Notes under the pieces: model-generated
What the model saw: only the letters and a program-made list of their open reading frames with translations
Told to the model about the DNA's origin: nothing
The model's database searches: none
Part shown: piece by piece, positions 33,693 through 45,624 of the stretch
Position numbering within the stretch: position 1 is the first letter of the stretch
Layout: the number at the start of each line of letters is the position of its first letter
Translations under genes and position numbers: made by a program
Assembly: GCA_026874595.1 (NCBI GenBank)
Contig: CM049318.1
Coordinates: forward strand, 56,210,250 to 56,274,249
Reading direction: 5' to 3'
Length of the DNA stretch: 64,000 nucleotides
From: Sipunculus nudus
Taxonomy: Eukaryota; Annelida; Sipuncula; Golfingiida; Sipunculidae

Positions 33693-34213
33693 GTCAGTCA
33701 GGGCATCACCTGACTGACATGTGTTGTGGCCGGGCGATGCACACGCTGTTTTTTGTTGACACCTGTGATCGTGCCCGGTCCACTGTTTTAACACTCGTTT
33801 ACAACAGGAGTATGAAAACGGCTGCCAGGCAATATTTGACAAGTACAGAATTATTTTATCGGGAAAATGCTATTTTTCTTGTTAATTCGAAATACTTTTT
33901 ATTGGTGATTGGGCCCCTTTTAGATTTTTAATGATATTATACATATGAAATTTTGTATAGAGTAAGGTGTATCCTTTATGGTGTACTTCAATGGAATTCT
34001 TATGAAAATGTTTATTTTTATCATTACTATTCAAATTGCCTCTTATTTCTTTCCACCTTGACCCTGTTAATTGGTTAAAATGACGTTTGCGATAAGCCTT
34101 CCTATCTCAAAGTTTCATAACTCATCAGCGTCAGTTGAACAAAATGTAACTTGTTTTGTTCTCCGTAACTATTAAATATATAGGAAAATTGACCAAAGTC
34201 TGGCGATAAAATT
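33693..34213 (+). repeat. 510-bp near-identical direct duplication, copy b, with complete end hairpin
   Basis: Second copy of 32911-33423, offset by 789 bases. Its left end keeps a full inverted repeat, GTCAGTCAGG-GCATCA-CCTGACTGAC (33693-33718); in copy a the left arm is mostly replaced. High identity implies recent duplication or gene conversion. The intervening 280 bases are unrelated. Confidence 0.85.
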
Positions 34214-34334
34214 CATATACCTGGGTTTCTGTGCAAAAGTATTTAGGCCCTTGACATGCCTGAAGTTACACGTTTGATTGCACTCTTTGGCTCGATTCCC
34301 ATTTCAGTTTACAGGGATATTTCTAATCTCCATA

Positions 34335-34960
34335 AACGCATCCGTACGTTGGGGGTATTACTCAGTGGTAATCGCTCTCGCTCTGAGGTTTATATAATAT
34401 GAAAAGCAGCTATAATTAAACCTAGCTATTCACCTGCCTTTTATATAGAATTTATGTGATTTCTGGCTCATTATGTCTACACATTAATGGAATCTAGGTT
34501 TTTCCTGTAAAGAAAAGTTCTAAACGTCTTCGTGATTGGTCTATGAGATTGTTTAGTAAACATGGCAATGTTGATAAAGGGAACAACGTGCAACCTAATC
34601 TGAATGGCTGCATATATGCCAAGTAGAATGGCCACTAGTTAAAGAACTCTGGTTCGTCTGACTTGCAGCAACATGTCCTTGTTGAATGTAGTTTGAGCGC
34701 CCCAAGTGTTATAAACACTTGGACTTTATCACAACCTACAGCATATGTGCAGTGGAATTGCGCATTTCTGGTCTATTTTTGTAACAGGTTCACGGGGTTA
34801 TCTTTAGTCAATAGACGTCAGATATCCTAATACGCGCCTCTTAAAGTAAATGAATATTTTTTTTATTTCGTACACTTCTCCATTGTTAACTCCTTATACC
34901 ATTTCCTGGTTATTTTGATGTTAATTTCTTACATTGACAATAAACTTTTGGGGTATGTTT
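34335..34960 (+). repeat. Segmental duplication block D, copy 0
   Basis: It matches 39538-40140 in order and orientation (for example GAGGTTTATATAATATGAAA, then TTATGTCTACACATTAATG, ending GACAATAAACTTTT). It has several small indels. No protein is recognised; an AATAAA lies near its right end. Confidence 0.75.
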
Positions 34961-36290
34961 GGAGGGGGGGGGGAACGAATGTCGGGCTTTGACCAGGTAT
35001 CTCGTGTTCTAAGGGTTTGCCCCTGTGTTTGAGAGTCTCAATACCCCTCGTTGTCGAGCGTATCGTTCGGCCAGGGAATGTACATCATGGGAATGTACAT
35101 CATGCTGCATGGACACACTTCCAGCATTCCACTGGATCAACGCGTTTCAAGTGCTCCTTGAGCCTAGAAACACATGGAACAATAGACTTTCCTGTATCCA
35201 AGCGTTTCTACGACTCCAGGTGGTTAAGAAACAATCATCCCGGCTGGTGGTTTCCTGAGATAATGGTATCCCATATGCGTCCGTATATCTAGCTATCTAA
35301 CTGAGGGGATGACCTTTGGCTGAATGCATTACTTTCCTTCATTACTTTCCTCTTGATCGAGTGTCTCTTACTCGAAAGAATTCCTTTGTCTTGGGCTCTT
35401 AAGAATACACCGCGGCCGAGTACATTATGAATCTTTCCCCATATATGTGCCTCTGCAAGATGCCTCTGATTTCATGCAAGGTATTACCAAAAGCCTGAAA
35501 TATATATTTTATAGGCGTGGACCCCCGAAATTATATGTCAGTGCTTTTGTATAATATATCCGCGACTCTCTTTTGGGCCGAAAGTCTCTTGGTCCCACCG
35601 AGTGGACCGAATGTTGTTGGGGTAATGGTCTATGGGACTGGCCTATCATCGCCCGAAATGCCAAGATAACATCTAATTTTCATATTCATATTAATCATTT
35701 AGACTGTTTATTGCTAATCTTCAGAGATTCATCGTAAGCATGTTATTCATGAATGAAATCAAGTGTTTTGACAAGAACATGAGAGGAAGACTTTATAGAC
35801 CAATTGATCGTTTGAAATAACTATATTACAGAGAACGTAAAAAAAATAAAAAAAGCTGTTATTTTCAGTTTTTATTATACTCTTAAATTTAGGTGAGTGA
35901 AAGATCAACAAGAGTTATTTTATATCCATTCTTGAATTAGTGATGATATGGGAAACGTGGAAGGAGAAAACACTGCCTACTTAAACAAACCTCTTTACTA
36001 CATTAAATCACCAGAGGTCCTACACCAGAGAATATCACGGTGTCCCTAGATCCCGAGAAAACAACGGTCAGGTATCTGCATTTTTTTCAGGATGTCTTAT
36101 CATTGATGGAAGAACATTGCAAATAACTAGTAGATTTAAAATAGAATAAATATCATAAAAAGTATAAGGTATAAAACTAGAAGATCGTATGTGAAAACTA
36201 TAACAACATAGTAAATATCATACAATGCTCGATGAATCAGAACTTGTTGAAATTAATTACAAATAAACTGAGTTCACAATTGTCAGTGAT
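34961..36290. other. Non-coding stretch, nothing recognised
   Basis: It holds a G-run near 34964-34973 and open frames around 35017-35292 with no family resemblance and no splice support. A small duplicated phrase GGGAATGTACATCATG occurs twice near 35073 and 35090. Confidence 0.45.
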
Positions 36291-37075
36291 AAGTGGGACA
36301 TCGCCAACTCTCAAGATCTTGTGCTGCAAACTTGGTCAGACAGGGTTAAAATATCCTCTTATGCCAGAAATGTGGGCGTAATGATTGATTCCACTTTATC
36401 CACTCTACCTTAGATTTCTGGCATTGCAAGTTCAGAAAACTTCCATCTTAGATACATTGGAAATGTTTGCAAATTCTTGACCAAAGGGGCAACAGAACAG
36501 CTTATTCAGTCACTTGTAACATCTCGCTTATACTTTTGTAATGCCCTTCAGATCAAATCACCTGAAAGCAATCTTAGGAAATTCCAGCATGTGCAGAATT
36601 CCGCAGCAAGGTTTGAAACCAGGTCTTCTAGGTCAGTTCATATTACACCAGTCTTTCTATCTCTTCATTGTGGCGCGCATCCAAAATAAAGTTGCCTTTT
36701 TGACTTCAAAGCCCTGCGTAATAAGGCCCCTAGTTATATCATAGACATGTTGTCCACCTGTACACCACCTAGGCAACTTAGATATAGTCACGCAGGCCTA
36801 AAGCTTTTCGTAATGCTGCTCCTGGTCTCTGTAACTCTCATCCCATTGAGATTAGTCTGTGTGACTCTGTCAATTATTTTAATAGGCTTCTGAAAACATA
36901 CTTTCTCACACAAAGTGTTACAATAGTGAAATGTTTCTTTTATCAGTTATGTTCTTATTACTTATGTAATGTTCATTATAATGTCTTTTATATTTAGTGT
37001 CTTATGTGAAGCGCAGCTGGACTTTAATTGTAAAGGATTTTGCGCTATATAAATAAAATAAATAAATAAACAAAT
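36290..37075 (+). pseudogene. CR1/L2-like LINE, 3' end of reverse transcriptase plus tail
   Basis: The + strand gives VKISSYARNVGVMIDSTLS, FLTKGATEQLIQSLVTSRL, then HVQNSAARFETRSSRS and HITPVFLSLHC, the conserved C-terminal region of CR1/L2-clade reverse transcriptases. The family form is RxQNAAARLVT...HITPVLKxLHWLPV. It ends in TTTTGCGCTATATAAATAAA and a few TAAA repeats, the typical 3' tail. Stops and frame changes mark it as dead, and the 5' part is missing. Confidence 0.75.
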
Positions 37076-37216
37076 ATTAAAATATCGGAAGGCACTTCGT
37101 CAGACATTTTCAAATAAACCATAAAGAATACACAAATATAAAATATATAATATAAAATATTTGCACACTACAATTACCCAATAATTCTTTAATAAATCTA
37201 ATTATGTGTATGTAAA

Positions 37217-37217
<1 letters not shown>

Positions 37218-37285
<68 letters not shown>
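37218..37285. repeat. (CA)n(TA)n microsatellite
   Basis: A run of CA units, then TA units. Confidence 0.95.
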
Positions 37286-37287
<2 letters not shown>

Positions 37288-37394
37288 CAAACTAATTTAA
37301 AGCATTAGAAGTAGACATATACATTCACTGGACAGATGAAATTAAATATATTTTTTTTAAATGTTAAGTTTTTATCGTGTTTTATTCTTAACAG

Positions 37395-37870
37395 GATGGA
37401 AATACATGATTTGGAGACAACACCGGCGGTATGAGCTTCTGTTCTAATGCTCCTCTATTTTGTGTACATTATTTGTAAATATATATTATTACCAACAAGT
37501 TGACTTTTATTAAAACTACACCTCTTTTAATCTTTCAGAGACAGGCTTTACAAAACAATGCTGTTATTCCAAAGAATACAGTCAGAAATTGCAAACTCCA
37601 GGATACTATGATAACTACATATAAACCTATTTCAATTAGCATGGTCATGTCAAGTGATAGAGAAGATCATATGAATCTGTTCTTGCACGGGAAACTTGTA
37701 AGGAACGGGAAGATATTGAAAGCACGTTGTTATCAGTATTGCCTACGTATTATACCGGGATTCTTGGATGTAAGGGTACTGATGAAGACAATCTGAAATG
37801 TATGAACATGTTCGGAACACGGCGTGTTCTTGTTGATTAAACTACTACTTACTTTGAATTAACGTCGCTC
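37395..37870 (+). pseudogene. Unrecognised gene fragment, copy 1 (block A)
   Basis: A small exon 37395-37428 (acceptor TTCTTAACAG, encoding MEIHDLETTPA, donor GTATGA) is followed by one starting at 37539 (acceptor AATCTTTCAG) with RQALQNNAVIPKNTVRNCKL and ISMVMSSDREDHMNLFL. From about 37640 it is homologous to 40398-40640. Relative to that copy it has a one-base deletion after FL, and a TAA. The combined evidence suggests a real but unidentified protein family of which two broken pieces lie here. Confidence 0.4.
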
Positions 37871-38410
37871 AAGTGTATTATTTCATGCATTCACGAAACA
37901 ATTTATATAACTTAGTAATCGTCTCTAGCTCTGTACTTCTGTTCGGTTACTAGGATATCTTATGTTTCTACCCGAATATTAGTTGATATTCTACCATTTT
38001 ACAAGAACATGAAGGTCCTCTCAGTAGAAGATAACAATCACAGTCCGACTGTTTAACTAGATTGGCCCTCCAATTAATAATAACCACGAATTATTTTACT
38101 AGTTATGATGCAATAGGAATTTCAAGAATTGGTGAAAACATTTAGTTATGAATTGAGGGTAGTTATTTATAATCATAAGGAGCCATAGTTCAGTATTTAA
38201 AATATTTTATTTCACCTCAACAATAGTACTTACCCTAATGGCCTCCTGGGAGGCTGCGAGAAGTCTGTGTACAAACTACAGTAGGCTAGAACAAATTAGG
38301 ACTCATCACTGGTGCATCATACAGGGAACATATCATACCAGCATTACAAGATCTGCACTTGCTCCCTGTAAGGCAGAGAATTACATTTAAATAACTTTAC
38401 ATAAATGGTG
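37860..38410 (+). repeat. Segmental duplication block B, copy 1 (with CR1-like LINE piece)
   Basis: It matches 41885-42530: TGCATTCACGAAACAAT, then CTGTTCGGTTACTAGGATAT, AATATTAGTTGATATTCTAC and CTAATGGCCTCCTGGGAGGC. Copy 2 has an extra segment of about 110 bases near 41995-42108. The right part encodes a CR1/L2-like fragment (LITGASYREHIIPALQDLH). Confidence 0.75.
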
Positions 38411-38411
38411 T

Positions 38412-39540
38412 ATGAGAATACTTGGTAATTTTGATGAAAAATAAAATGATTATATTCAGTCATATGTTTTGTGGTCCTCATATACAAATTACTCATAGAA
38501 GTTCTTGTCCAAATTAATATTAATAATAATCATACTTCTGTGTCCTTTCTGTAAAAGCATTCGGTAACAAACCACAGAATTAAATGATTGATTTAGAATA
38601 CCAAACTTGCAAGTTATGCCGCAACCCAAACACCCTCTCCCACAGAACCACGCTGTGGAGGAAATTTTAAATTAAATAGTAAAATTTAAAAATTCTGAGG
38701 CACATTCTCTTGAATAGAATCCTCTACTGAATTCAGATACATTTAATGGCCTGTAAAGGTCTGAGATGTATTGTCTTCTGATCTACCACTGGCGATAAGA
38801 AATTTCAGTTAATTCAGCTGATCTTTTTGTCATGAAAACAATACAAATTTTTCACCAAATCTATACATGAATGTAAAAGGTGGTAAATGTAATTGTCATT
38901 TAAATAAATCTATTGATATGGAGTTTGGAGGGCCGCTGCCATGCCCACCAAATGCCACACGTTCAACTGATACTATGCAGACAGTTATTGTCTATTGAAC
39001 AAATCGTGTCAAGAAAACAACATTATCATGCCATTTAAATTGATGTAATCAATGAAAATTTAATAAAATACCTTTTTAATAAAACTGCGCAAATTGCATA
39101 TAAAGTAATCTCCGATTCTGAAAAAAAATTGCGCTAAACTCGATTAAAATGACATATTAAAGCATGGTATTTTTTTCGAGGACATTACCATGAAAGAAAC
39201 AACTTTGTTCACAGTTTTGTGGTACACTTTTTTCTCACTTCTCCCAAACAGTTGATAATCCCGGATGGGGTAAGGTTGGGGATGGGGGGATGTAGCACTT
39301 AAAAGAATTATCACCATAAAAGCAAATATCAACATGGTGTTGCACATTGACGCTGTCTGCAAGGCGTAGACCTTCAGGCAGAAATGGTTCCGTTAGAAAC
39401 CCTTTGGAAATGAAGGAAAGCGGAACAGTGGGGGATTTTCAGAAAAAAATAAACAAGCACCCCACCACAAAGCTCTATAAACTTAGAAAAAAAGTAAAAG
39501 TTGAACAAGGAGACAGAAAATTTAATCTCCGAAAAAGCAT
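38412..39540 (+). repeat. Segmental duplication block C, copy 1
   Basis: It matches 47498-48670 in order: GTGGTCCTCAWATAC, CATTTAATGGCCTGTAAAGG, GGCTGCCATGCCCACC and GTAGACCTTCAGGCAG. It includes the short frame RRPSGRNGSVRN in both copies. Its nature is unknown; no protein family is recognised. Confidence 0.75.
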
Positions 39541-40140
39541 CCGTACGTTAGAGGTAATACCCAGTGGTCCGCTCTCGCTCTGAGGTTTATATAATATGAA
39601 AAGCAGCTATAATTAAACCTACCTGCCTTTTATATAGAGTTTATGTGATTTCTGGCTCATTATGTCTACACATTAATGAAATCTAGGTCATTCCTGTAAA
39701 GAAAGTTCTAAACGTCTTCGTGATGGATCAATGAGATTGTTTATCTATTAGCTATGAGTAAAAATGGCAATGTTGACAAAGGGAACATATACACCAAAGT
39801 AGAATGGCCACTAGAACGCTCTTTATAAAACTCCGGTTCGTCTGACTTGCAGCCACATATGTTTGTTGAATGTAGTTCGAGCGCCCCCAAGTGTTATAAA
39901 CAGTCGACTTTATCACATCCTACAACATATGTGCAGTGGAATTGCGATCTCTCTGGTCTATTTTTGTAACAGGTTTACGGGGTAATCGTGAGTCTACAGA
40001 CCTCAGATATCCTAATACGCGCCCCTAAAAGTAACTGTAAATCTTTCTTTAAATTTCGTACACTGCTCCACTGTTGGCTCTTTATACCAATACCTTGTTT
40101 TTGATGTTATTTCTTACCTGGACAATAAACTTTTTTTTCA
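39538..40140 (+). repeat. Segmental duplication block D, copy 1
   Basis: It matches 34335-34960 and runs straight on from block C. Its CATCCGTACGTT...GGTAAT start joins C without a gap, so C and D probably form one unit. It ends at GACAATAAACTTTT. Confidence 0.75.
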
Positions 40141-40397
40141 GACGTTTCCTTCGATAACTACGGTTATGATTAAAAAAGAAATCATCATTAAACATTTAGT
40201 CGATGATAATTACAAATTGCAGATTTCAGGTGTTGGCATACAAAATGTAATGACTGTCGCCAAATATTTCCGAAACGGCTGCAAATTTCATCACTATATG
40301 TCACAGGAACATTGATCATTTCACTGGTATACGATACATAGGATACATTGTCCGTCGTCCATTAGACTGTGCGCTTTGAAACCGTTGGACCTACGTC

Positions 40398-40948
40398 ATG
40401 TCAAGTGATAGAGAAGATCATATAAATCTGTATCTGGCACGGGACACTGGTAAGGAACGGGAAGATTTTGAAAGAACGTTGTTATCAGTATTGCCTAAGT
40501 ATTATATCGGGATTTTTGGATGTGAGGGTACTGGTTGGGACAACCTGAAATGAAAGAACATGTTGGGAACACGACGTGTTCTTGTTGATTCAACTACTAC
40601 TTACTTTAAATTAGCGTCGCTCAAACGTCTGGCACCAGGTATGTCATTATTGAAACTAACGGCGAGACTCACAGTGAGATAGTGACAGAATTCTTACCCA
40701 AGTTTAAGGACAAATTGATACTCATTGCGAGAGCCCGCCAGGCTTCTGGTGATTTAAGAACAGATGATATCATTTCTGTTGGGATGCTTTTTGGGGAGAC
40801 TGGATATGGCTGTGCACATGTGGAAAATCCACATTTCCTTGTTTTTACGGATTATTATAAACACAAATTGTACCTCGAAACAGAAGGGCAGCCTGATTCG
40901 TATGAAATAGCGCTTTGGACACAGCTATTGTTTCATCAGTTGTACTAA
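40398..40948 (+). pseudogene. Unrecognised gene fragment, copy 2 (block A, longer)
   Basis: It opens MSSDREDHINLYLARDTGKE, then LLSVLPKYYIGIFGCEGTG, a TGA after DNLK (near 40550), and TRRVLVDSTTTYFKLASLK. One frame change near 40630 leads to YVIIETNGETHSEIVTEFLP, then KDKLILIARARQASGDLR, a Gly-rich MLFGETGYGCAHVE and a stop at 40946-40948. The long open C-terminal part with balanced composition looks like genuine protein. I cannot name the family. Copy 1 stops matching near 40625, so the C-terminal part is unique here. Confidence 0.45.
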
Positions 40949-41111
40949 TGTTGCCTAGTGCGAAAAGCACTATACGTGACAATTTCTATGCTTGCATTCC
41001 TATTACATATATACATGTATGTACAAAGTATGGACATAAATGCTTAATGTTTACGATCCAAGTGTTAGCTTCAATGTCTTTTATATGCTCCTATTTGAGT
41101 ATTATATTAAC

Positions 41112-41228
41112 AGGCGCGGATCCAGGAGTTTTTGCAGCGAGAGATCAACGGGTGTCTTGCATAAAAATTGTCTAAAAAAGTTCATTGGTTAAGAGCAGGG
41201 GGGGGTCGACTTGGATCCGCGCCTGATT
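41112..41228. mobile_element. Short GCGGATCC-ended MITE (hAT-like)
   Basis: The left end CAGGCGCGGATCCAGG and right end TTGGATCCGCGCCTG are inverted repeats. ATTAA flanks both sides, a possible target duplication. Internal DNA is only about 85 bases, so it is non-autonomous. It overlaps the end of an open frame that is therefore not a gene. Confidence 0.65.
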
Positions 41229-41884
41229 AATGCTGTTAATACATACAAACATGATTTATACTTATCGCTACACACTATAAATCTCTCTGATTCCTGGTAT
41301 TTTTGTGTATTTTGGTAATGCATTGAATATGTGATCAATTACATGAGAAACAAGACAGTTTTTAAAGTTACTCTGAATATTTAATATTTAAGTATTTATT
41401 TGCGTGCTGCAATTTCTGTAGAATTCCAAATGTACTGTTGTAAAATATATTTTTTAATGTCCATGTTTTGAAGACTGGAATTAAACCGAACAATCGAAGC
41501 TGAAGTCGACAGTTGTGATGCGAGGGATACTGAGGCGGATGTGCAGCCACCCAGGCCGGATGATTGACGGGAGGGCTTCGGTGTCCTTTCCTCTTAAACT
41601 GGGATAAATTTAAGACAATCCTTGATGAGACTGTAACATAAGAACAATGCACCCACACTGCACTGTACATTTAAGGAATATGGAGCTTTATTGATAGAAA
41701 TTTTGTGTGTGTACATTTAAGACACTATTTTAAGAATGTGTAAGTGTCACAAAGATTAAGTCAATACTTCATTTCAAATCATAAAAACACCTGTGTCATG
41801 TGCTTTAAAAACCGAATTAACAACCTTCATATGAACTGAAGTACCCTTTGGATCTTCACCGCATTAAAAGTATTTTATTTGTTG

Positions 41885-42990
41885 TCCATTAAATGTTAAA
41901 GTGCATTATATTCGTGCATTCACGAAACAATATATATGACTTAGTAATTGTCTCTGTACTTCTGTTCGGTTACTAGGATATCTTATGTTTCTAGGTCGTC
42001 TGTAAATATTTATTTTCTCCATATGGAACCATTATAATCCACACAGTATGGATGTATTAGAGACTAATGATTTTAATCTCTAAACAAACTCCACATTCGT
42101 CTATATACCCGAATATTAGTTGATATTCTACCATTTTAAAAGAACATCAAGGTCCTCTCAGTAGAAGATAAAAATCACAGTCCGACTGTTGAACTAGATT
42201 GACCTTCCAATTGATAATAACCATGAATTAGTTTACTAGTTATGATGCAATAGGAATTTCAAGTATTGGCGAAAACATTTAGTTATGAATTGATGGTAGT
42301 TATTTATAATCATAAGGAGCAATAGTTCAGTATCTAAAATATTTTATTTCACCTCAACAATAATACTTATCCTAATGGCCTCCTGGGAGGCTCCGAGAAG
42401 TCTGTGCACAAACTACAGTTGGCCCAGAAAAACTTAGCAAGACTCATCACTGGTGCATCATACCAGGAACATATCATACCAGCATTACAAGATCTGCACT
42501 GGCTGCCTGTAAGGCAGAGAATTATATTTAAGAAATGAGCAGCCATACAGAAAACTTTGCACTCTGCATTGCACCACAATACCTCGAAGATCTGTGCTGT
42601 AGTTTTCAAGCCCACAGAGCCTTGCAATAATCATCTGACCAATGGAAACTTGACGTCTGAAAGACATCAAACCGGTATTGGGCTAGGCCATTCAGAACAT
42701 TTAGTGCCATGTTATGGAGTGAGTTACATTTAGCTATCCGAGAAGCAATTTCACAAGCATTTTTTAGAAATCACCTCAAAACTCCCTTGTTCAGGTGATT
42801 TTGCTGAATCAATTATTATTAGTAAAACATATATTTTTACTTTTTATATTGTAATATTATGATGCAGTATCAAACTACGAATCCCTTTTATGTGTCTTTT
42901 ATAATATCTAAAAAGGTATTTTATTAAGTGAAGCGCATTGAAACTTTAAGTACATTTGCGCAATATAAAAATGAATATAATAATTATAAT
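41885..42990 (+). pseudogene. Block B copy 2 and CR1/L2-like LINE 3' end
   Basis: The left part repeats 37860-38410. From 42387 it reads KLQLAQKNLARLITGASYQE, then HIIPALQDLHWLPVRQRIIF, the conserved C-terminal reverse transcriptase segment of CR1/L2-type LINEs. It goes on to a 3' tail with TGAAGCGCATTGAAAC...TTTGCGCAATATAAAAATG and AATAAT repeats. Stops and frameshifts make it inactive. The LINE may have been carried along with the duplicated block. Confidence 0.7.
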
Positions 42991-43442
42991 AATAAAAATG
43001 ACTGCAATCCCATCATTCTGCTCTTGACGAAGTTCAATAACCAGCTATAACACTGAATGAAAGTTATTTAAAGTAAGATTCTAAACAGTAACACTAATGA
43101 AGCGTATACAGACATTTCTAACAGACAAATAATCTCCCTGCTACCCATGACCTATTAAGGGTGGCATTAGGGTGGTGTTGGGTTAAGCTATTAAGCTCCT
43201 TTACCTGAAGAAGCATTTTTTGCAGAGGTTTGTTCTGTTCAGATTATTAGTGCCACGGAGTAAACGGTAAGCCAATCCCCAAATCTTTGAATCGCTAACG
43301 TGTATGCGTAGCATTGCAATCTTTCCTCTGGAATCACCAAGGCTGATGAAAAAGTTCTTTTACCCTTAAACGATATTCTTGTCTTACCAGATGATATGCA
43401 TGTGTGTATGCGAGTAATTGGGATATACCTTTTTTACAAAAC

Positions 43443-43444
<2 letters not shown>

Positions 43445-43478
<34 letters not shown>
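43445..43478. repeat. (AG)n microsatellite
   Basis: About 17 AG units, at the 3' side of a minus-strand tRNA-like SINE head. Confidence 0.95.
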
Positions 43479-43479
<1 letters not shown>

Positions 43480-43580
43480 ACAGAAAAGTCGGTTCACTGC
43501 ACAAGGCAATCGAACTCATGACCTTACGATTGCTGGTCGCCTGCTCTATCCATTGTGCTTCAGCAGATCCCCGACCCATT
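43445..43580 (-). mobile_element. tRNA-derived SINE head with (CT)n tail
   Basis: The - strand reads CACAATGGATAGAGCAGGCG (A-box-like), an anticodon-arm-like middle, and GGTCATGAGTTCGATTGCC (B-box and T-arm), then a short body and (CT)n. The spacing matches a tRNA, but the acceptor stem does not close cleanly, so it is a SINE head and not a tRNA gene. Confidence 0.55.
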
Positions 43581-43781
43581 TGTGCATTTATACACTTTTT
43601 AGGATTGATTTCTCAGCCATGACTTCCGCCGTTCAGGTGGAATGTTTCAGTTTCCTTAGGCTTTCTTTAGGCTTAATTAATTTTTTATTGAACTTGAGTT
43701 CACCTCGCCTTATCTTAGGGAAAATACAATCTTGATTGACGATTTTAACTGGATTATATTGTATTACAGTTCAGTTAAACA

Positions 43782-43782
<1 letters not shown>

Positions 43783-43840
<58 letters not shown>
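43783..43840. repeat. (AT)n microsatellite
   Basis: About 29 AT units directly before a dispersed repeat. Confidence 0.95.
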
Positions 43841-43841
<1 letters not shown>

Positions 43842-43860
43842 GAATTGTCTTTGTTTTATA

Positions 43861-44410
43861 CGCCCGTCATATGACGGGTGTATTATGGTATACCCACCGT
43901 CCGTCCATTCGTATGTCGGTCCGTCCGTTAACTTTTAGTGCCGCCGCGATAACTTACCGGGGCTTTGATGGATTTTCGAGAAAATCATCATAAGTACTTA
44001 CAAACAGATTATCTCGTCCAAGATCGATTATGGGCAACGTTCACGCACATTTGAAAAGGTCACGGGTCACTTGGCTACTTTGTGGTGTCGCCGTGATAAC
44101 TTAAGAAGAATATGAAGGATTTTTTTTATAAAACTCATCAGAAATGTTTATCAATAAAATATCTCGCCTAAATTCGAATTCAAGCGAACTCCATGCATAT
44201 TTAATGGGGTCAGAAGTCACCGCACTTTCTAGGTAACTTGTTGACTTACAAAGGTCCTATGGATTTACATGAAACTCATTATACATATTTACCAATAGAG
44301 TTTCTCACCTGATTTACATTCTTATTAAAATTCACGCATATTTAATGAGGTCAGATGTCACCAAATACACCACAGGTTTATTATGCACGTTTGCGGTGCT
44401 CTTGTTATAA
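43861..44410 (+). repeat. Dispersed repeat: palindrome, CCGTCC head and three internal units
   Basis: It opens with the perfect palindrome CCCGTCATATGACGGG (43863-43878) and a GTCCGTCC string. Then come three diverged units of about 143 bases: a GCAYATTTRAWRRGGTCA landmark recurs near 44046, 44195 and 44335. Similar architecture is seen at 12870 and at 62300. Confidence 0.6.
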
Positions 44411-44559
44411 TAGCAGTAGTAAGCACTCTAAACGTATATTGTCCTTTAACTTTGTTTTGCTTTATGTCAATTAAGCATTGAATGGTTCGTCTAAATGTTA
44501 ATTTTATATCGAGATCTCGAGATAAATATTTTTTCTCTGTCCTAAATCAGCCACCGTAG

Positions 44560-44650
44560 AATCGAACCCAAGGTAGACCAAATGCCGCAGCAAGAATTAT
44601 TACTGGTGCCTCAAAATCGGATCATATAATCAATTTGTTATTCTCTGAAT
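44560..44650 (+). pseudogene. Short CR1-like LINE fragment
   Basis: The + strand encodes NAAARIITGASKSDHI, the conserved QNAAARxxTGxxxxDHI segment of CR1/L2-like reverse transcriptases. Homology fades after about 44650. Confidence 0.45.
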
Positions 44651-44946
44651 CGGCGACAAGTTGGCTCTCAGGTGAATTCGCCCAATACAAACTAGTCCCA
44701 TTCAAACACGCCCCACCTCCGGGATATCCCCACAGGGTCAAGATCTATTGAGACAATGATAGGTCACTGCAATTACTTGTTCACCCGACACGCTACTTCA
44801 GCGGTTTCGAAACATTCATTCTCCACACAGAAGGTCTATCTATGACTATTAACGATTATCCTCCTGCAAATGCACTCAATACGCTTTTATCCCAAAATCG
44901 ATATTTTGCGCATGGAAATTCATGAGCCATTGTTAATGGTAGTGTC

Positions 44947-45618
44947 AGTGGCGGATCCAAGGGGGGGGGGGCACAGGGGGCGATCGCCCCCCCCCCCCCC
45001 CTAGAATTTTTTCAGGCTCATGAAAATTGGAAATTGTATCAAGGTTTTCTGGGAAAAGTTACTTTTTTTTTTAACTTGCCTTTATTAACTTCTTGACAGT
45101 GAAATATTACATCAAGAATTCAAGATAATCAGCACTGCATTAGACATACACGGAACAAAGAGTACCAGAAATAACAACTTGTCACATGAGTATATGCCCA
45201 AGGAATAAAGTCTTATATCTCCGATACTGTGTCCACTTAAAGCTAGTCCTTGTACTGGCAGCACTAGAAGATAAAGTCCAATACTACAGTGTCAGGACCA
45301 TTCGTATACCAGCATGTCACGAGGTATTACAAAGTGACAAATGGTTAACTTTTAGAACTTTTCAGACAAACTGAAGTTATTAAGGCCTATATATTCTAAA
45401 ACTTCTGCTTAGTTTCCAATTTATCAGAAACAAAAAAGTCTGGTTTAAGTGCCCGAAAATGCTCAATTTTGACTTCTTAATCATCATATCTTCAAAAAAA
45501 ATCCTCACCGTGTGAGGGGGACATACCCTCCCCCCTCGGGCGCTACGCGCCCTCGTCCACCATGCAAGCTAGAATCTGAGCCGTTGCCCCCCTAACAGTT
45601 TGTTCTGGATCCGCAACT
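44947..45618. mobile_element. GCGGATCC-ended element (hAT-like), about 670 bp
   Basis: The left end CAGTGGCGGATCCA and right end TCTGGATCCGCAACTG are inverted repeats. Inside the left end are long G and C tracts around a CGATCG palindrome (44961-45001). No transposase frame is seen, so it would be non-autonomous. Confidence 0.6.
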
Positions 45619-45624
45619 GAGTGT

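Noticed and set aside
33555-33842. 95-residue - strand open frame
   Set aside because: It spans the boundary of the 510-bp duplication and has no counterpart in the first copy; no domain.
43490-43575. Possible functional tRNA gene on the - strand
   Set aside because: A- and B-box-like segments are present, but the acceptor stem does not pair and a CT microsatellite follows, so a SINE head is more likely.
44560-44600. B-box-like GGTTCGATTC on the - strand suggesting another SINE
   Set aside because: No A-box at proper spacing, and the + strand encodes a CR1-like reverse transcriptase segment right beside it.
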